Below are positions 8,167-14,879 of a DNA stretch of 64,000 nt, piece by piece. Below the pieces are notes generated by a model. The model was not told where the DNA came from. It did not search any database and saw only the letters and a program-made list of their open reading frames with translations. Position 1 is the stretch's first letter, and the number at the start of each line of letters is the position of its first letter. Origin of the DNA: Erwinia tracheiphila (GTDB taxonomy: Bacteria; Pseudomonadota; Gammaproteobacteria; Enterobacterales; Enterobacteriaceae); contig NZ_CP089932.1 of NCBI RefSeq assembly GCF_021365465.1, forward strand, positions 4,856,714-4,920,713. The letters are read 5' to 3'. A program made the position numbers and the translations under genes.

Positions 8167-9540
8167 ATGGTTAGGAGATTGAATCGCTTCTTTTGATATC
8201 GCCTGACCATGAAAAATGACACTGTCTACTCCATTGCTGCTGCTGACCTGTGTGGGTCTTGATATAAAAATGCCATCTTCGCTGTATTTTCAACCTGAAA
8301 CCCATTTTTGTGGCGTGTTCACCCGCCACGGCTCCGGAAAAATGCAACCGGCCTTTACAGAGGATGCACTGATACGGATCTGTGCCCAGGAAGCCTTTCA
8401 TCAGTACCGCGAACCCGGGGCGTTTAGGTTTTTCCCGTACCGTCATCTCCAGCGCTTCGTAAACCTTTGGCAGCAGCGTGCCCCGCTTTCGGTTGGCCAG
8501 AAAGCCGGAGTAGCGCACCATCTTAAAATGCCGCGCCGGAATGTGGCTGATATAGCGCCCGATCATCTCTTCCTGACTCAGCGTCTGGCGTTTATGTTTT
8601 CCCGTGCGGTGATCGAGGTAGTGGTGGACTACCGCGCCTCCGCCGTAGTGTCGCAGACGGGAAGCCGACACCGGCGGGCGCTTCAGGTAGCGGCCGAGGT
8701 ATTTCACGCTGTGCCAGGCTCCCCGGGTCTTCTTCGCGAAGTGTACCTTCCAGTGTCGGCCATATTGTGCCTTCAGGTAACGCCGCCACTGGCGCTCATC
8801 GCGGATGTGGCCCAGACCCGGCACCATGCCGGGCATGATCCGGGCGTAGCTGTCGCGCAGCAGTCGGATAACAGCACCACGCCAGATTTCCTCAACGGCC
8901 TTCTTTTTAAAGAAGAGGCTGCGCCAGACGCGGTGCTTAACGTCGAGACCGCCCCGCATGACGGAGACGTGGATATGCGGATGCTGATTGAGCTGGCGAC
9001 CATAGGAATGCAGGGCGCAGAATATGCCGACCTCAATGCCCTGTGTACGTGCCCACTTCAGCATGGCGCGGGTGGCGCAGCGGAACAGGTCGTTGAGCAG
9101 CGGCCTGTTATAGTTAAAGAACGGCCAGAGCAGGTGTGGCATAGTAAAAGTGATGTGTTGCCATTCGCAGTCGGGCAGAATGTGCTGCTGCTCAGCAATC
9201 CACTGCCCAGTGGACTTCATGCCGCAGGCGCTGCATGCCTTTGACTTGCAGCTCTGGCAGAAGAAGCGGGAGTGGGTACAGCCCGGCGAGGCACAGCAGT
9301 AGCGGCGAACGCCCATTGCGCAGGTTCCACAGGCGAGCATGCGCTCAACACAGAGGCGGTTCCACTGGCTGACGCTGTCACCGTGCTTCCCGAGGTAGTA
9401 GTTCCAGCCGTCATAGACGGTGAACAGGAGTTTGGCGGGACGCGGGATATACATGATGCTGAGTATAAAGCGGTGCTCCGGCCATGCAAAGCATCGGAAC
9501 GGCGAAGCCGTGACGCTCGCCCTGTAAGGGCGCTACGTTC
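8167..9540 (-). mobile_element. IS91-family element type B, copy B2
   Basis: The ori end (ATGGTTAGGA at 8167) sits directly against the GTTC ter end of the type C relic. The ter end is GTTC at 9537-9540. Length is 1374 bp, which is 78 bp shorter than the 1452 bp inferred from copy B3. The missing 78 bp lie near the 3' end of the transposase, between two short AAAAATG repeats. Confidence 0.85.
8171..9454 (-). CDS. IS91-family transposase (type B) with an altered C-terminus
   Basis: Rolling-circle (Y2-HUH) transposase, 427 residues. The N-terminal zinc-binding region has many Cys pairs (YCCASPGC, FFCQSC, CSACG). The HUH motif is in HPHIHVSV (about residue 157) and the tyrosine pair is in YLGRYLKRPP (about residues 251-255). 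An in-frame 78-bp deletion near the end removes the native tail and stop, so translation reads through the formerly non-coding ori region and adds about 40 unrelated residues. The catalytic core is complete, but whether the altered tail is tolerated is unknown. Confidence 0.75.
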   Translation of the reverse strand: MYIPRPAKLLFTVYDGWNYYLGKHGDSVSQWNRLCVERMLACGTCAMGVRRYCCASPGCTHSRFFCQSCKSKACSACGMKSTGQWIAEQQHILPDCEWQHITFTMPHLLWPFFNYNRPLLNDLFRCATRAMLKWARTQGIEVGIFCALHSYGRQLNQHPHIHVSVMRGGLDVKHRVWRSLFFKKKAVEEIWRGAVIRLLRDSYARIMPGMVPGLGHIRDERQWRRYLKAQYGRHWKVHFAKKTRGAWHSVKYLGRYLKRPPVSASRLRHYGGGAVVHHYLDHRTGKHKRQTLSQEEMIGRYISHIPARHFKMVRYSGFLANRKRGTLLPKVYEALEMTVREKPKRPGFAVLMKGFLGTDPYQCILCKGRLHFSGAVAGEHATKMGFRLKIQRRWHFYIKTHTGQQQQWSRQCHFSWSGDIKRSDSIS

Positions 9541-9669
9541 ATCCGATTTTATTGATCATTGACTGAGTTTTTTATTTTATAAACTATTACTTCAAAAAAT
9601 ATTCTACCAAAAATTAGGTCGTGACGCAGACTTGCTGATCACGTATGCTTTGCGCTTTGGATGTAACAT

Positions 9670-9945
9670 ATGGCTAAAGTTGATGTCGTCTGCCCTCAGT
9701 GCAATGAAACTCATGCTGTACGATGTAACGGACATTCAGCATCCGGTGCCCAACGTTACATCTGCAAGCATTGTTCAAAGACCTTTCAGCTCAACTTTAG
9801 CTACTCCGGTGCCAAACCAGACACACACCAGACCATTGTTAATATGGCCATGAATGGTTCCGGATGTCGCGATACCGCACGGGTCCTCGGTATCAGCCTC
9901 AATACGGTTCTGCGGCACTTAAAAAAATTTCCCCAAAGCAGGTAG
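9670..9945 (+). CDS. insA: IS1 InsA, repressor/N-terminal transposase part
   Basis: The 91-residue protein has a zinc ribbon (C-P-Q-C ... C-K-H-C) followed by an HTH (GCRDTARVLGISLNTVLRHL). Alone, InsA binds the IS1 ends and represses transposition. The run TTAAAAAAATTT near its end is the usual IS1 site for -1 frameshifting, which joins InsA to the InsB frame and yields the active InsAB' transposase. Confidence 0.85.
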   Translation: MAKVDVVCPQCNETHAVRCNGHSASGAQRYICKHCSKTFQLNFSYSGAKPDTHQTIVNMAMNGSGCRDTARVLGISLNTVLRHLKKFPQSR

Positions 9946-10367
9946 CTGAGAATATCGACCCCGAAACGGAGGTTGTTATCTGCTGTGAAGCCGGTGAACA
10001 ATGGCCTTACGTGCGGTGTAAAAGCAATCCCCGGTGGTTGTTCTATGCTTATGACCGTATCCGCAAACGTGCTCTGGCCCACGTCTTCGGCCCGAGAAAT
10101 GCCCCGACCCTGCGACGATTGCTGGCTCTGTTAAGCAAATTTAACATTGCCTTTTATATGACAGATGCGTGGCCGGTTTATAAAGTTCTGTTAAGTGCAA
10201 CAAGCCACGTGGTGAGCAAGAAATATACCCAACGGACAGAACGGCATAATCTTAATCTTCGCACACATATCAAACGACTGACCCGCAGAACAATTTGCTT
10301 TTCGAAGTCAGAGGAAATGCACGATAAGATCATCGGTTGGTATCTTACTCTTCATCATTATCAATAA
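9864..10367 (+). CDS. insB: IS1 InsB, catalytic part of the transposase
   Basis: This 167-residue reading frame overlaps insA and is expressed mainly by -1 frameshift as the C-terminal portion of InsAB'. It carries the IS1 DDE catalytic domain, with an Asp in the FYMTDAWPVYKVL region and the conserved TERHNLNLRTHIKRL segment. It is intact here. Confidence 0.85.
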   Translation: MSRYRTGPRYQPQYGSAALKKISPKQVAENIDPETEVVICCEAGEQWPYVRCKSNPRWLFYAYDRIRKRALAHVFGPRNAPTLRRLLALLSKFNIAFYMTDAWPVYKVLLSATSHVVSKKYTQRTERHNLNLRTHIKRLTRRTICFSKSEEMHDKIIGWYLTLHHYQ

Positions 10368-10382
10368 ATCTGCGTCACGACC

Positions 10383-10438
10383 CTTATAAGAGACGGTTTA
10401 TATTGACTATTTGTCACTTATAAGAGACAATGTATACA
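10383..10438 (+). promoter_or_regulatory. promoter and repeated operator of the toxin-antitoxin operon
   Basis: Two identical 12-base repeats CTTATAAGAGAC lie at 10383-10394 and 10417-10428, 34 bases apart. A -35 box TTGTCA (10411-10416) and -10 box TATACA (10433-10438) with a 16-base spacer fit a sigma-70 promoter, and the second repeat sits inside the spacer. The antitoxin, which has an HTH, would be the natural repressor. The first repeat starts at the very edge of IS1 copy 2. Confidence 0.6.
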
Positions 10439-10462
10439 GGTTAAGGGAGCGAGGGCGGCAAG

Positions 10463-10798
10463 ATGCCTTACACGGCGAAACGATACCAGACAGAAAACGG
10501 TGAGGTTCCATACACCGACTGGATGAAAAAATTAAGACGTAAAGATCAGACCGCTGCGTTAAAAATGGATTCCAGAATTGCCCGCGCTATGGGCGGTAAT
10601 TTTGGAGATCATAAATTCGAAAGGGATGGTGTCTGGGAATTACGAGTTGATTATGGTCCCGGCTACAGGGTTTATTATTCAATCGAAGATGGTGAAATAA
10701 TTCTCCTGCTAATTGGCGGGAACAAAAAAACGCAAACAGCCGATTTAGATAAAGCCGTTGGTTATCTGCAAGATTTTAAAAAGAGGTCAAAAAAATGA
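10463..10798 (+). CDS. RelE/HigB-like toxin of a type II toxin-antitoxin pair
   Basis: The 111-residue basic protein belongs to the Gp49/HigB-like branch of the RelE/ParE superfamily. Landmarks are the N-terminal helix region, FERDGVWELRVDYGPGYRVYYS and the C-terminal IILLLIGGNKKTQ segment. Such toxins usually cleave mRNA on the ribosome. The gene order is toxin first, as in higBA, and its stop overlaps the antitoxin ATG by four bases. The ATG lies just after a weak purine-rich ribosome site. Confidence 0.8.
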   Translation: MPYTAKRYQTENGEVPYTDWMKKLRRKDQTAALKMDSRIARAMGGNFGDHKFERDGVWELRVDYGPGYRVYYSIEDGEIILLLIGGNKKTQTADLDKAVGYLQDFKKRSKK

Positions 10799-11151
10799 CA
10801 GCCACCAAAAATGTGAAGTCGCTGATTAGCAAAAATGATTATCCGGCAGCAGTTGATCACAACGCCGCCATGATTGAAGAACTACGCGCTGATCCTGATT
10901 ATGCAAACGCTTATCTTGCTAATGCCCTGGAAGAAATTAACGAGTCTGGTGGCTTAGGCGGTTTTCTTGTTGCGTTACGTCAGGTAATAGAGGCGCGAGG
11001 GGGGATTTCCGAAGCCGCTAAAAAATCTGGCCTTGCCCGTCAGAGTATCTACCGTGCATTATCCCCGAACGGGAACCCGACCATCACAACACTGGCACAA
11101 CTTGCAGCAGTGGCCGGGTTACAGTTCACTCTCAGCAAATCCAGCCACTAA
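10795..11151 (+). CDS. HigA-like antitoxin with helix-turn-helix
   Basis: The 118-residue protein ends in an XRE-type HTH. The segment EARGGISEAAKKSGLARQSIYRALSPNGNPTITTL, about residues 65-105, shows the usual recognition-helix pattern. This matches putative addiction-module antidotes paired with HigB-like toxins. It would bind and neutralise the toxin and repress the operon at the CTTATAAGAGAC repeats. It is co-transcribed and translationally coupled with the toxin gene. Confidence 0.8.
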   Translation: MTATKNVKSLISKNDYPAAVDHNAAMIEELRADPDYANAYLANALEEINESGGLGGFLVALRQVIEARGGISEAAKKSGLARQSIYRALSPNGNPTITTLAQLAAVAGLQFTLSKSSH

Positions 11152-11160
11152 TTTCTCAAG

Positions 11161-11187
11161 TTCCCCCCATAAGCGGGGGAATTTTTG
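11161..11187 (+). terminator. intrinsic terminator of the toxin-antitoxin operon
   Basis: A stem TTCCCCC/GGGGGAA with loop CATAAGC is followed by a run of T. It lies ten bases after the antitoxin stop codon, in the correct orientation. Confidence 0.8.
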
Positions 11188-11467
11188 TCACTGACCGTTT
11201 CAGTTACCCGCCCCGTAATTCGCGGCTTCAGCCGCTCAAACGCGCAGATACAGCGCCCCGCGCCGATGCTACGCACCGTCACGGCGTACCGTTCGCAAGC
11301 TCACGCGCTAACTGCGAAAGACTAATTGTGCGTTGTAAGTGCTGTAATGGGCTTTGCAGGGCGGGGAAGGGGGAGTGCTTAAATCTGCCTGGTTAGTTCG
11401 CCATAACTGGCGAACGTCCCCGGCGCGATGCAGCTACCAGGCAGAACGTAACCACTGTTCGCGCCTC
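11188..11467. other. non-coding stretch with a nested inverted repeat
   Basis: No gene was recognised in these 280 bases. The striking element is at 11385-11444. The outer arms are CTGCCTGGT (11385-11393) and ACCAGGCAG (11436-11444). They enclose a perfect 7-bp hairpin GTTCGCC-ATAACT-GGCGAAC (11396-11415) and a GC-rich tail. It could be a structured RNA, a protein-binding site or part of a transfer/replication locus of the island. Nothing in the sequence decides between these. Confidence 0.45.
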
Positions 11468-11558
11468 TTTTCAAAAGCAGTAGTGCAGGTATAATTTAAT
11501 CATCGAAAGGGAAATGGTTTCTCTTTCTTCCAAAGCCCAAATTGGGCGGGAGTTCCAG
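11468..11558 (+). promoter_or_regulatory. promoter and leader, copy 1 of a duplicated module
   Basis: A -35 TTTTCA (11468-11473), a 16-base spacer and a perfect -10 TATAAT (11490-11495) are followed by a leader. Its sequence nearly matches that before the gene at 12842: GAAAGGGAAATGG, CTTCCAAAGCC, AATTGGGCGGGAG. The final GGGCGGGAG serves as the ribosome site. GCCCAAATTGGGC forms a small hairpin overlapping it. Confidence 0.6.
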
Positions 11559-11864
11559 ATGAGTAAAGAAATCGCTGTAGAAATTTTGAATCAATTAGGT
11601 GGAAATAAATTTATTACAATGACTGGAGCCAAAAATTTTGTTTGGCTTGAAAATGGTGGACTCATTTTTAAACTTCCATCGAATTTCGCTTGTAATGGTA
11701 TTAACCTTGTTAAAATTGAACTGGATCCATCAGATACCTACAATGTGGAATTTTTTAAATCCAGAGGTACATCATTAAAAAGCATTGCATCATATACGAT
11801 GATTTATTGTGACCAACTTCAGGATATCTTCACCGAAACAACCGGACTATATACATACCTTTGA
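11559..11864 (+). CDS. small island protein of unknown function
   Basis: The start is placed at ATG 11559 because it follows GGGCGGGAG at the right distance; an ATG at 11514 lies inside the duplicated leader. The product has 101 residues (MSKEIAVEILNQLGGNKF...). It resembles hypothetical proteins common on enterobacterial conjugative elements, with a compact alpha/beta look (MTGAKNFVWLENGGLIFKLP, IELDPSDTYNVEFF). No function is known to me. It is the first gene behind leader copy 1. Confidence 0.6.
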   Translation: MSKEIAVEILNQLGGNKFITMTGAKNFVWLENGGLIFKLPSNFACNGINLVKIELDPSDTYNVEFFKSRGTSLKSIASYTMIYCDQLQDIFTETTGLYTYL

Positions 11865-11927
11865 TAAGTGAAGGAGTCGCCCCGAAAGGGGCGATAACAA
11901 AATAAATTATAGAGTATAAGGGGAAAA

Positions 11928-12062
11928 ATGGCGAACAACATCATTAATGCAGAGCTGGTATTAGATGTTTTTAAGAAACATGGTGCATATATAACTCTTT
12001 GTGAAGTTAACGAAACGGTTAAATATTGCAATGAAAAGGCGGAAACATGCAATGTGGTTTAG
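11928..12062 (+). CDS. 44-residue hypothetical protein
   Basis: An ATG at 11928 preceded by AAGGGGAAAA (good ribosome site) opens a 44-codon frame beginning MANNIINAELVLDVFKKHGA. It overlaps the following small gene by 16 bases, which suggests translational coupling. Family unknown. Confidence 0.45.
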   Translation: MANNIINAELVLDVFKKHGAYITLCEVNETVKYCNEKAETCNVV

Positions 12063-12220
12063 ATCCTGAAGGATGGGCGCATCGCTTAGCGAAGGAAGAA
12101 GCTTATCAACAGGAATGTGAGGCTCAGGAAGGTATTTGTGAAGATGTGCTTTTTGACCAAGGGAACCAGGAACGTACAGCAGAGATTTACCAGGTTCCAG
12201 GGTTGGGAGGGAATAAATAA
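12047..12220 (+). CDS. 57-residue acidic hypothetical protein
   Basis: The frame starts at ATG 12047 inside the previous gene and encodes a strongly acidic protein (MQCGLDPEGWAHRLAKEEAY...) with three Cys residues. The density of Glu and Gln is reminiscent of small island-encoded proteins or DNA mimics, but this is only composition. Family unknown. Confidence 0.4.
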   Translation: MQCGLDPEGWAHRLAKEEAYQQECEAQEGICEDVLFDQGNQERTAEIYQVPGLGGNK

Positions 12221-12302
12221 ATGTATGACATATTAAAAGTGTTAAATTTATTAATAGCGCCTTGTGCGCTATTGTCATTTTTAAATTTAGGAAATTACTG
12301 TC

Positions 12303-12545
12303 ATGACTGACAATGTTGTGAAAGTGAACAAGGGTAACTATTCATATACTATAACGGTAATTAACAATGAACTGTTACAGGTGGTCAAGTACGTAAAAAC
12401 AAGGAATAAATATACAACAGGTAAAACGAAACGAGAAGTTGTATTTGATGAAAACCTAACCAGAGACCAGGCTTTTGCTCTCGATGGCGAGGTTTTGAAA
12501 GCGCGTTTACTGGATTTTCTGAAAGGTATAAATAATGAAGAGTAA
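12303..12545 (+). CDS. 80-residue hypothetical island protein
   Basis: ATG 12303 begins MTDNVVKVNKGNYSYTITVI. The protein is basic in its middle part and acidic at the end, with no membrane segment. Its stop overlaps the start of the next gene, so the two are likely cotranslated. No family was recognised. Confidence 0.5.
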   Translation: MTDNVVKVNKGNYSYTITVINNELLQVVKYVKTRNKYTTGKTKREVVFDENLTRDQAFALDGEVLKARLLDFLKGINNEE

Positions 12546-12750
12546 ACCAACGCCAGAACAGGTTAAAGCCGCTCGCATTGCTGCTGGCCTTTCTTTAAAA
12601 GAAGCCGCTGATACTTTTGGTTATCAGTTAAATTCATGGCAAATGAAAGAAAGTGCAGGTAAAGCAAGTCGTTCTTTATCTATTGGAGAATACGAGTATT
12701 TACTGCTGTTAGCGAATCAACATCCAGAATATAAGATAGTGAAAAAATAG
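12535..12750 (+). CDS. small helix-turn-helix protein
   Basis: The 71-residue protein has an XRE-like HTH: PEQVKAARIAAGLSLKEAADTFGYQLNSWQMKE, about residues 6-40. It is short enough to be DNA-binding only, as in phage- or plasmid-borne regulators. The start overlaps the preceding gene by 11 bases. Its stop is directly followed by the -35 box of leader copy 2, so it may regulate that promoter (inference). Confidence 0.6.
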   Translation: MKSKPTPEQVKAARIAAGLSLKEAADTFGYQLNSWQMKESAGKASRSLSIGEYEYLLLLANQHPEYKIVKK

Positions 12751-12841
12751 TTGCCATACCTGCAAATGCAGGTATAATATAATTATTGAAAGGGAAATGG
12801 GTTCTCTTCCTTCCAAAGCCAAAATTGGGCGGGAGCTTTTA
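12751..12841 (+). promoter_or_regulatory. promoter and leader, copy 2 of a duplicated module
   Basis: A -35 TTGCCA (12751-12756), a 16-base spacer and a perfect -10 TATAAT (12773-12778) precede the same leader as at 11468-11558: GAAAGGGAAATGG, CTTCCAAAGCC, AATTGGGCGGGAG. The two copies drive unrelated proteins. An extra ACCTGCAAATGCAGGT palindrome overlaps the spacer and may be an operator. Confidence 0.6.
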
Positions 12842-13165
12842 ATGAACGTATTAACTTTTAAAAATGATACTGTCGGTGATGTATTTGCGTCATCCTGGGG
12901 CTATGAGCAAACCAATGTTACCTTCTACCAGGTTCTTTCTGTACATGGAAAGAAAACTGTCACTGTTCGTGAAATCCGCGCTAATTCAGAATATACAGAT
13001 TCAATGGTAGGCTTTAAGACACCTGTTTTAAATGATTTTACAGGTGAGTGTTTTAAGCGCCAGATTAAAGATTGTGGCGATGAGTTAGCGATTAAAATTG
13101 AAGATTTTGAAACTGCTTATAAAACAGCACAAGGAAAAAAACACCGCTTTACTTCTTATTATTGA
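12842..13165 (+). CDS. hypothetical island protein behind leader copy 2
   Basis: The start is chosen at ATG 12842 after GGGCGGGAG; the ATG at 12797 belongs to the duplicated leader. The 107-residue product begins MNVLTFKNDTVGDVFASSWG and is typical of hypothetical proteins carried on enterobacterial plasmids and integrative elements. It has no membrane segment or recognised catalytic motif. Confidence 0.6.
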   Translation: MNVLTFKNDTVGDVFASSWGYEQTNVTFYQVLSVHGKKTVTVREIRANSEYTDSMVGFKTPVLNDFTGECFKRQIKDCGDELAIKIEDFETAYKTAQGKKHRFTSYY

Positions 13166-13216
13166 AACTAAATGGAGGGGGATGCCCCTCCATCTATCGG
13201 AGAGAACGGAAGAACA

Positions 13217-13411
13217 ATGGAAAGAGAATTTAGCGCAGTGGCTTCCCTGAAACGGAATGTGAAATTCTGGTTTGAATGTTGTGGGTGCAATAACGAGCAG
13301 GTTATCAGTAATGTGAAAAACTGGTTTGATTTTGCTTATTGTCCGGCGGAACAGGAGAAGGCTAAAAATGAAATAATATCAGCATTAACCGGGGAGGAAA
13401 AAAGGATTTGA
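13217..13411 (+). CDS. 64-residue hypothetical island protein
   Basis: ATG 13217 (MEREFSAVASLKRNVKFWFE) follows a purine-rich ribosome site. It has a Cys pair (CCGC) and a helical C-terminus. A perfect hairpin GGTATCAGG/CCTGATACC at 13419-13448 lies just downstream but lacks a clear T run, so it may be a weak terminator or a binding site. Family unknown. Confidence 0.45.
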   Translation: MEREFSAVASLKRNVKFWFECCGCNNEQVISNVKNWFDFAYCPAEQEKAKNEIISALTGEEKRI

Positions 13412-13478
13412 TTGGAGAGGTATCAGGTTGCTGGAACAGCCTGATACCTATGACACTAAACATATTGAGGACGTTCAA

Positions 13479-13498
13479 ATGTCAATGCAGCAGATAAT
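13479..13498 (+). pseudogene. first codons of an island gene cut by IS1
   Basis: An ATG at 13479 preceded by GAGGACG (ribosome-site-like) starts MSMQQIM and is interrupted at once by the left end of IS1 copy 3. Too little remains to identify it. Confidence 0.3.
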
Positions 13499-13551
13499 GG
13501 TCGTGACGCAGACTTGCTGATAACGTATGCTTTGCGCTTTGGATGTAACAT

Positions 13552-13827
13552 ATGGCTAAAGTTGATGTCGTCTGCCCTCAGTGCAATGAAACTCATGCTG
13601 TACGATGTAACGGACATTCAGCATCCGGTGCCCAACGTTACATCTGCAAGCATTGTTCAAAGACCTTTCTGCTCAATTTTAGCTACTCCGGTGCCAAACC
13701 AGACACACACCAGACCATTGTTAATATGGCCATGAATGGTTCCGGATGTCGCGATACCGCACGGGTCCTCGGTATCAGCCTCAATACGGTTCTGCGGCAC
13801 TTAAAAAAATTTCGCCAAAGCAGGTAG
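13552..13827 (+). CDS. insA: IS1 InsA
   Basis: The 91-residue InsA of IS1 copy 3 has the zinc ribbon and HTH intact and the frameshift run TTAAAAAAATTT intact. It differs from copy 2 by isolated substitutions (for example Gln to Leu after the KTF segment). Confidence 0.85.
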   Translation: MAKVDVVCPQCNETHAVRCNGHSASGAQRYICKHCSKTFLLNFSYSGAKPDTHQTIVNMAMNGSGCRDTARVLGISLNTVLRHLKKFRQSR

Positions 13828-14249
13828 CTGAGAATATCGACCCCGAAACGGAGGTTGTTATCTACTGTGAAGACGGTGAACAATGGTCTTACGTGCGGTG
13901 TAAAAGCAATCCCCGGTGGTTGTTCTATGCTTATGACCGTATCCGCAAACGTGCTCTGGCCCACGCCTTCGGCCCGAGAAATGCCCCGACCCTGCGACGA
14001 TTGCTGGTTCTGTTAAGCAAATTTAACATTACCTTTTATATGACAGATGCGTGGCCGGTTTATAAAGTTCTGTTAAGTGCAACAAGCCACGTGGTGAGCA
14101 AGAAATATACCCAACGGACAGAACGGCATAATCTTAATCTTCGCACACATATCAAACGACTGACCCGCAGAACAATTTGCTTTTCGAAGTCAGAGGAAAT
14201 GCACGATAAGATCATCGGTTGGTATCTTACTCTTCATCATTATCAATAA
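13746..14249 (+). CDS. insB: IS1 InsB
   Basis: The 167-residue catalytic frame of IS1 copy 3 is open to its normal HHYQ end. It differs from copy 2 by several substitutions, including IYCEDGEQW for ICCEAGEQW. It is reached by -1 frameshifting from insA. Confidence 0.85.
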   Translation: MSRYRTGPRYQPQYGSAALKKISPKQVAENIDPETEVVIYCEDGEQWSYVRCKSNPRWLFYAYDRIRKRALAHAFGPRNAPTLRRLLVLLSKFNITFYMTDAWPVYKVLLSATSHVVSKKYTQRTERHNLNLRTHIKRLTRRTICFSKSEEMHDKIIGWYLTLHHYQ

Positions 14250-14264
14250 ATCTGCGTCACGACC

Positions 14265-14339
14265 CGTTTCGTCTACAATTTGATCCTCCGCTGGCGCACT
14301 GATGCGTACTATGACCGCCAGGAGAAGATCGGCTATCCA
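14265..14339 (+). pseudogene. IS200/IS605-type TnpB N-terminal fragment
   Basis: Twenty-five codons between IS1 copy 3 and element A1 read RFVYNLILRWRTDAYYDRQE. This matches the N-terminal region of IS605-type TnpB (RFVYN...R...Y). Both ends are cut by the flanking elements. Confidence 0.55.
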
Positions 14340-14452
14340 GAACATAGCGCCCTTACAGGGCGAGCGTCACGGCTCTGCCGTTCCGAGGGTGTTCATGACC
14401 GGCTCACAGCTTTATACTCTGCGGTATGTTAATTTCTCAGGAAATCATTCAC

Positions 14453-14871
14453 ATGGCCCGTAGCAAAGCCCCCAGAAAGCGTAAACCCACGCCCTCGTCC
14501 CGACGCGCTATACCCGGATATCCTAAGCGTTTTCTGGTGTCCATTCCGCCCCGGAGCGATTATGACGACCCCGACGAGTTTTTTACGACACTCCGCAGGA
14601 TGCCATTCGTCACTGTGTCCACCTGGGGCCACAGTTTTTCCTCGATACACACTTCGACCCGCCTCTCGTCTGCATCATCCGCGGCTTTGAGCCGCCTGAC
14701 TCACCCGACGGCGATGTCGTCCTTGAGTCCATGCCAGCCGATGTGTTTATTATCGCCACAGAATCCGGCATGCTGCCGGTGACCTTCGCTCCCTGGGATA
14801 AACACACCGACAACTGGGCCGATGACTGTGACGACTGGCACTATAATACCGGTGCCACTGCAGAGCGATAA
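14453..14871 (+). CDS. accessory ORF of element A, read through a possible -1 frameshift
   Basis: The first part (MARSKAPRKRKPTPSSRRAI...) runs to DDPDEFF over the run GAGTTTTTTACG at about 14577-14588. A -1 slip on the six T residues continues as YDTPQDAIRHCVHLGPQFFL and ends with GATAER at TAA 14869-14871. Together this gives about 139 residues, ending 8 bases before the transposase ATG. IS91 itself has a small upstream ORF of unknown role. All four A copies have the same run, so it is either programmed or inherited from one mutated ancestor. Basic N-terminus, acidic C-terminus. Confidence 0.55.
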
Positions 14872-14879
14872 TCCGCCGC

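Larger units (their letters stand above)
9617..10382 (+). mobile_element. IS1-family element, copy 2 (full length)
   Basis: The 766-bp element has ends GGTCGTGACGCAGACTTGCT and the complement GCGTCACGACC. Both genes are open. No 8-9 bp duplication flanks it: AAAAATTA on the left, CTTATAAG on the right. The right end is flush with the first operator repeat of the toxin-antitoxin locus, so this insertion or a later rearrangement removed whatever lay upstream of that promoter. Confidence 0.9.
13499..14264 (+). mobile_element. IS1-family element, copy 3 (full length)
   Basis: This is a 766-bp copy with the same ends as copy 2 and a few substitutions. The flanks (CAGATAAT and CGTTTCGT) show no target duplication. 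It separates the plasmid-like island on the left from a tnpB scrap on the right. Confidence 0.9.

Noticed and set aside
12797..12841. Upstream ATG starts at 11514 and 12797 for the two island genes
   Set aside because: Both lie inside the duplicated leader and would place the strong GGGCGGGAG ribosome site within the coding region. The downstream ATGs fit better.
1827..14264. Composite transposon bounded by IS1 copies (1827, 9617, 13499)
   Set aside because: None of the copies has matching outer flanking duplications, and all lie in the same orientation amid other rearrangements. A mobile unit cannot be supported from the sequence.
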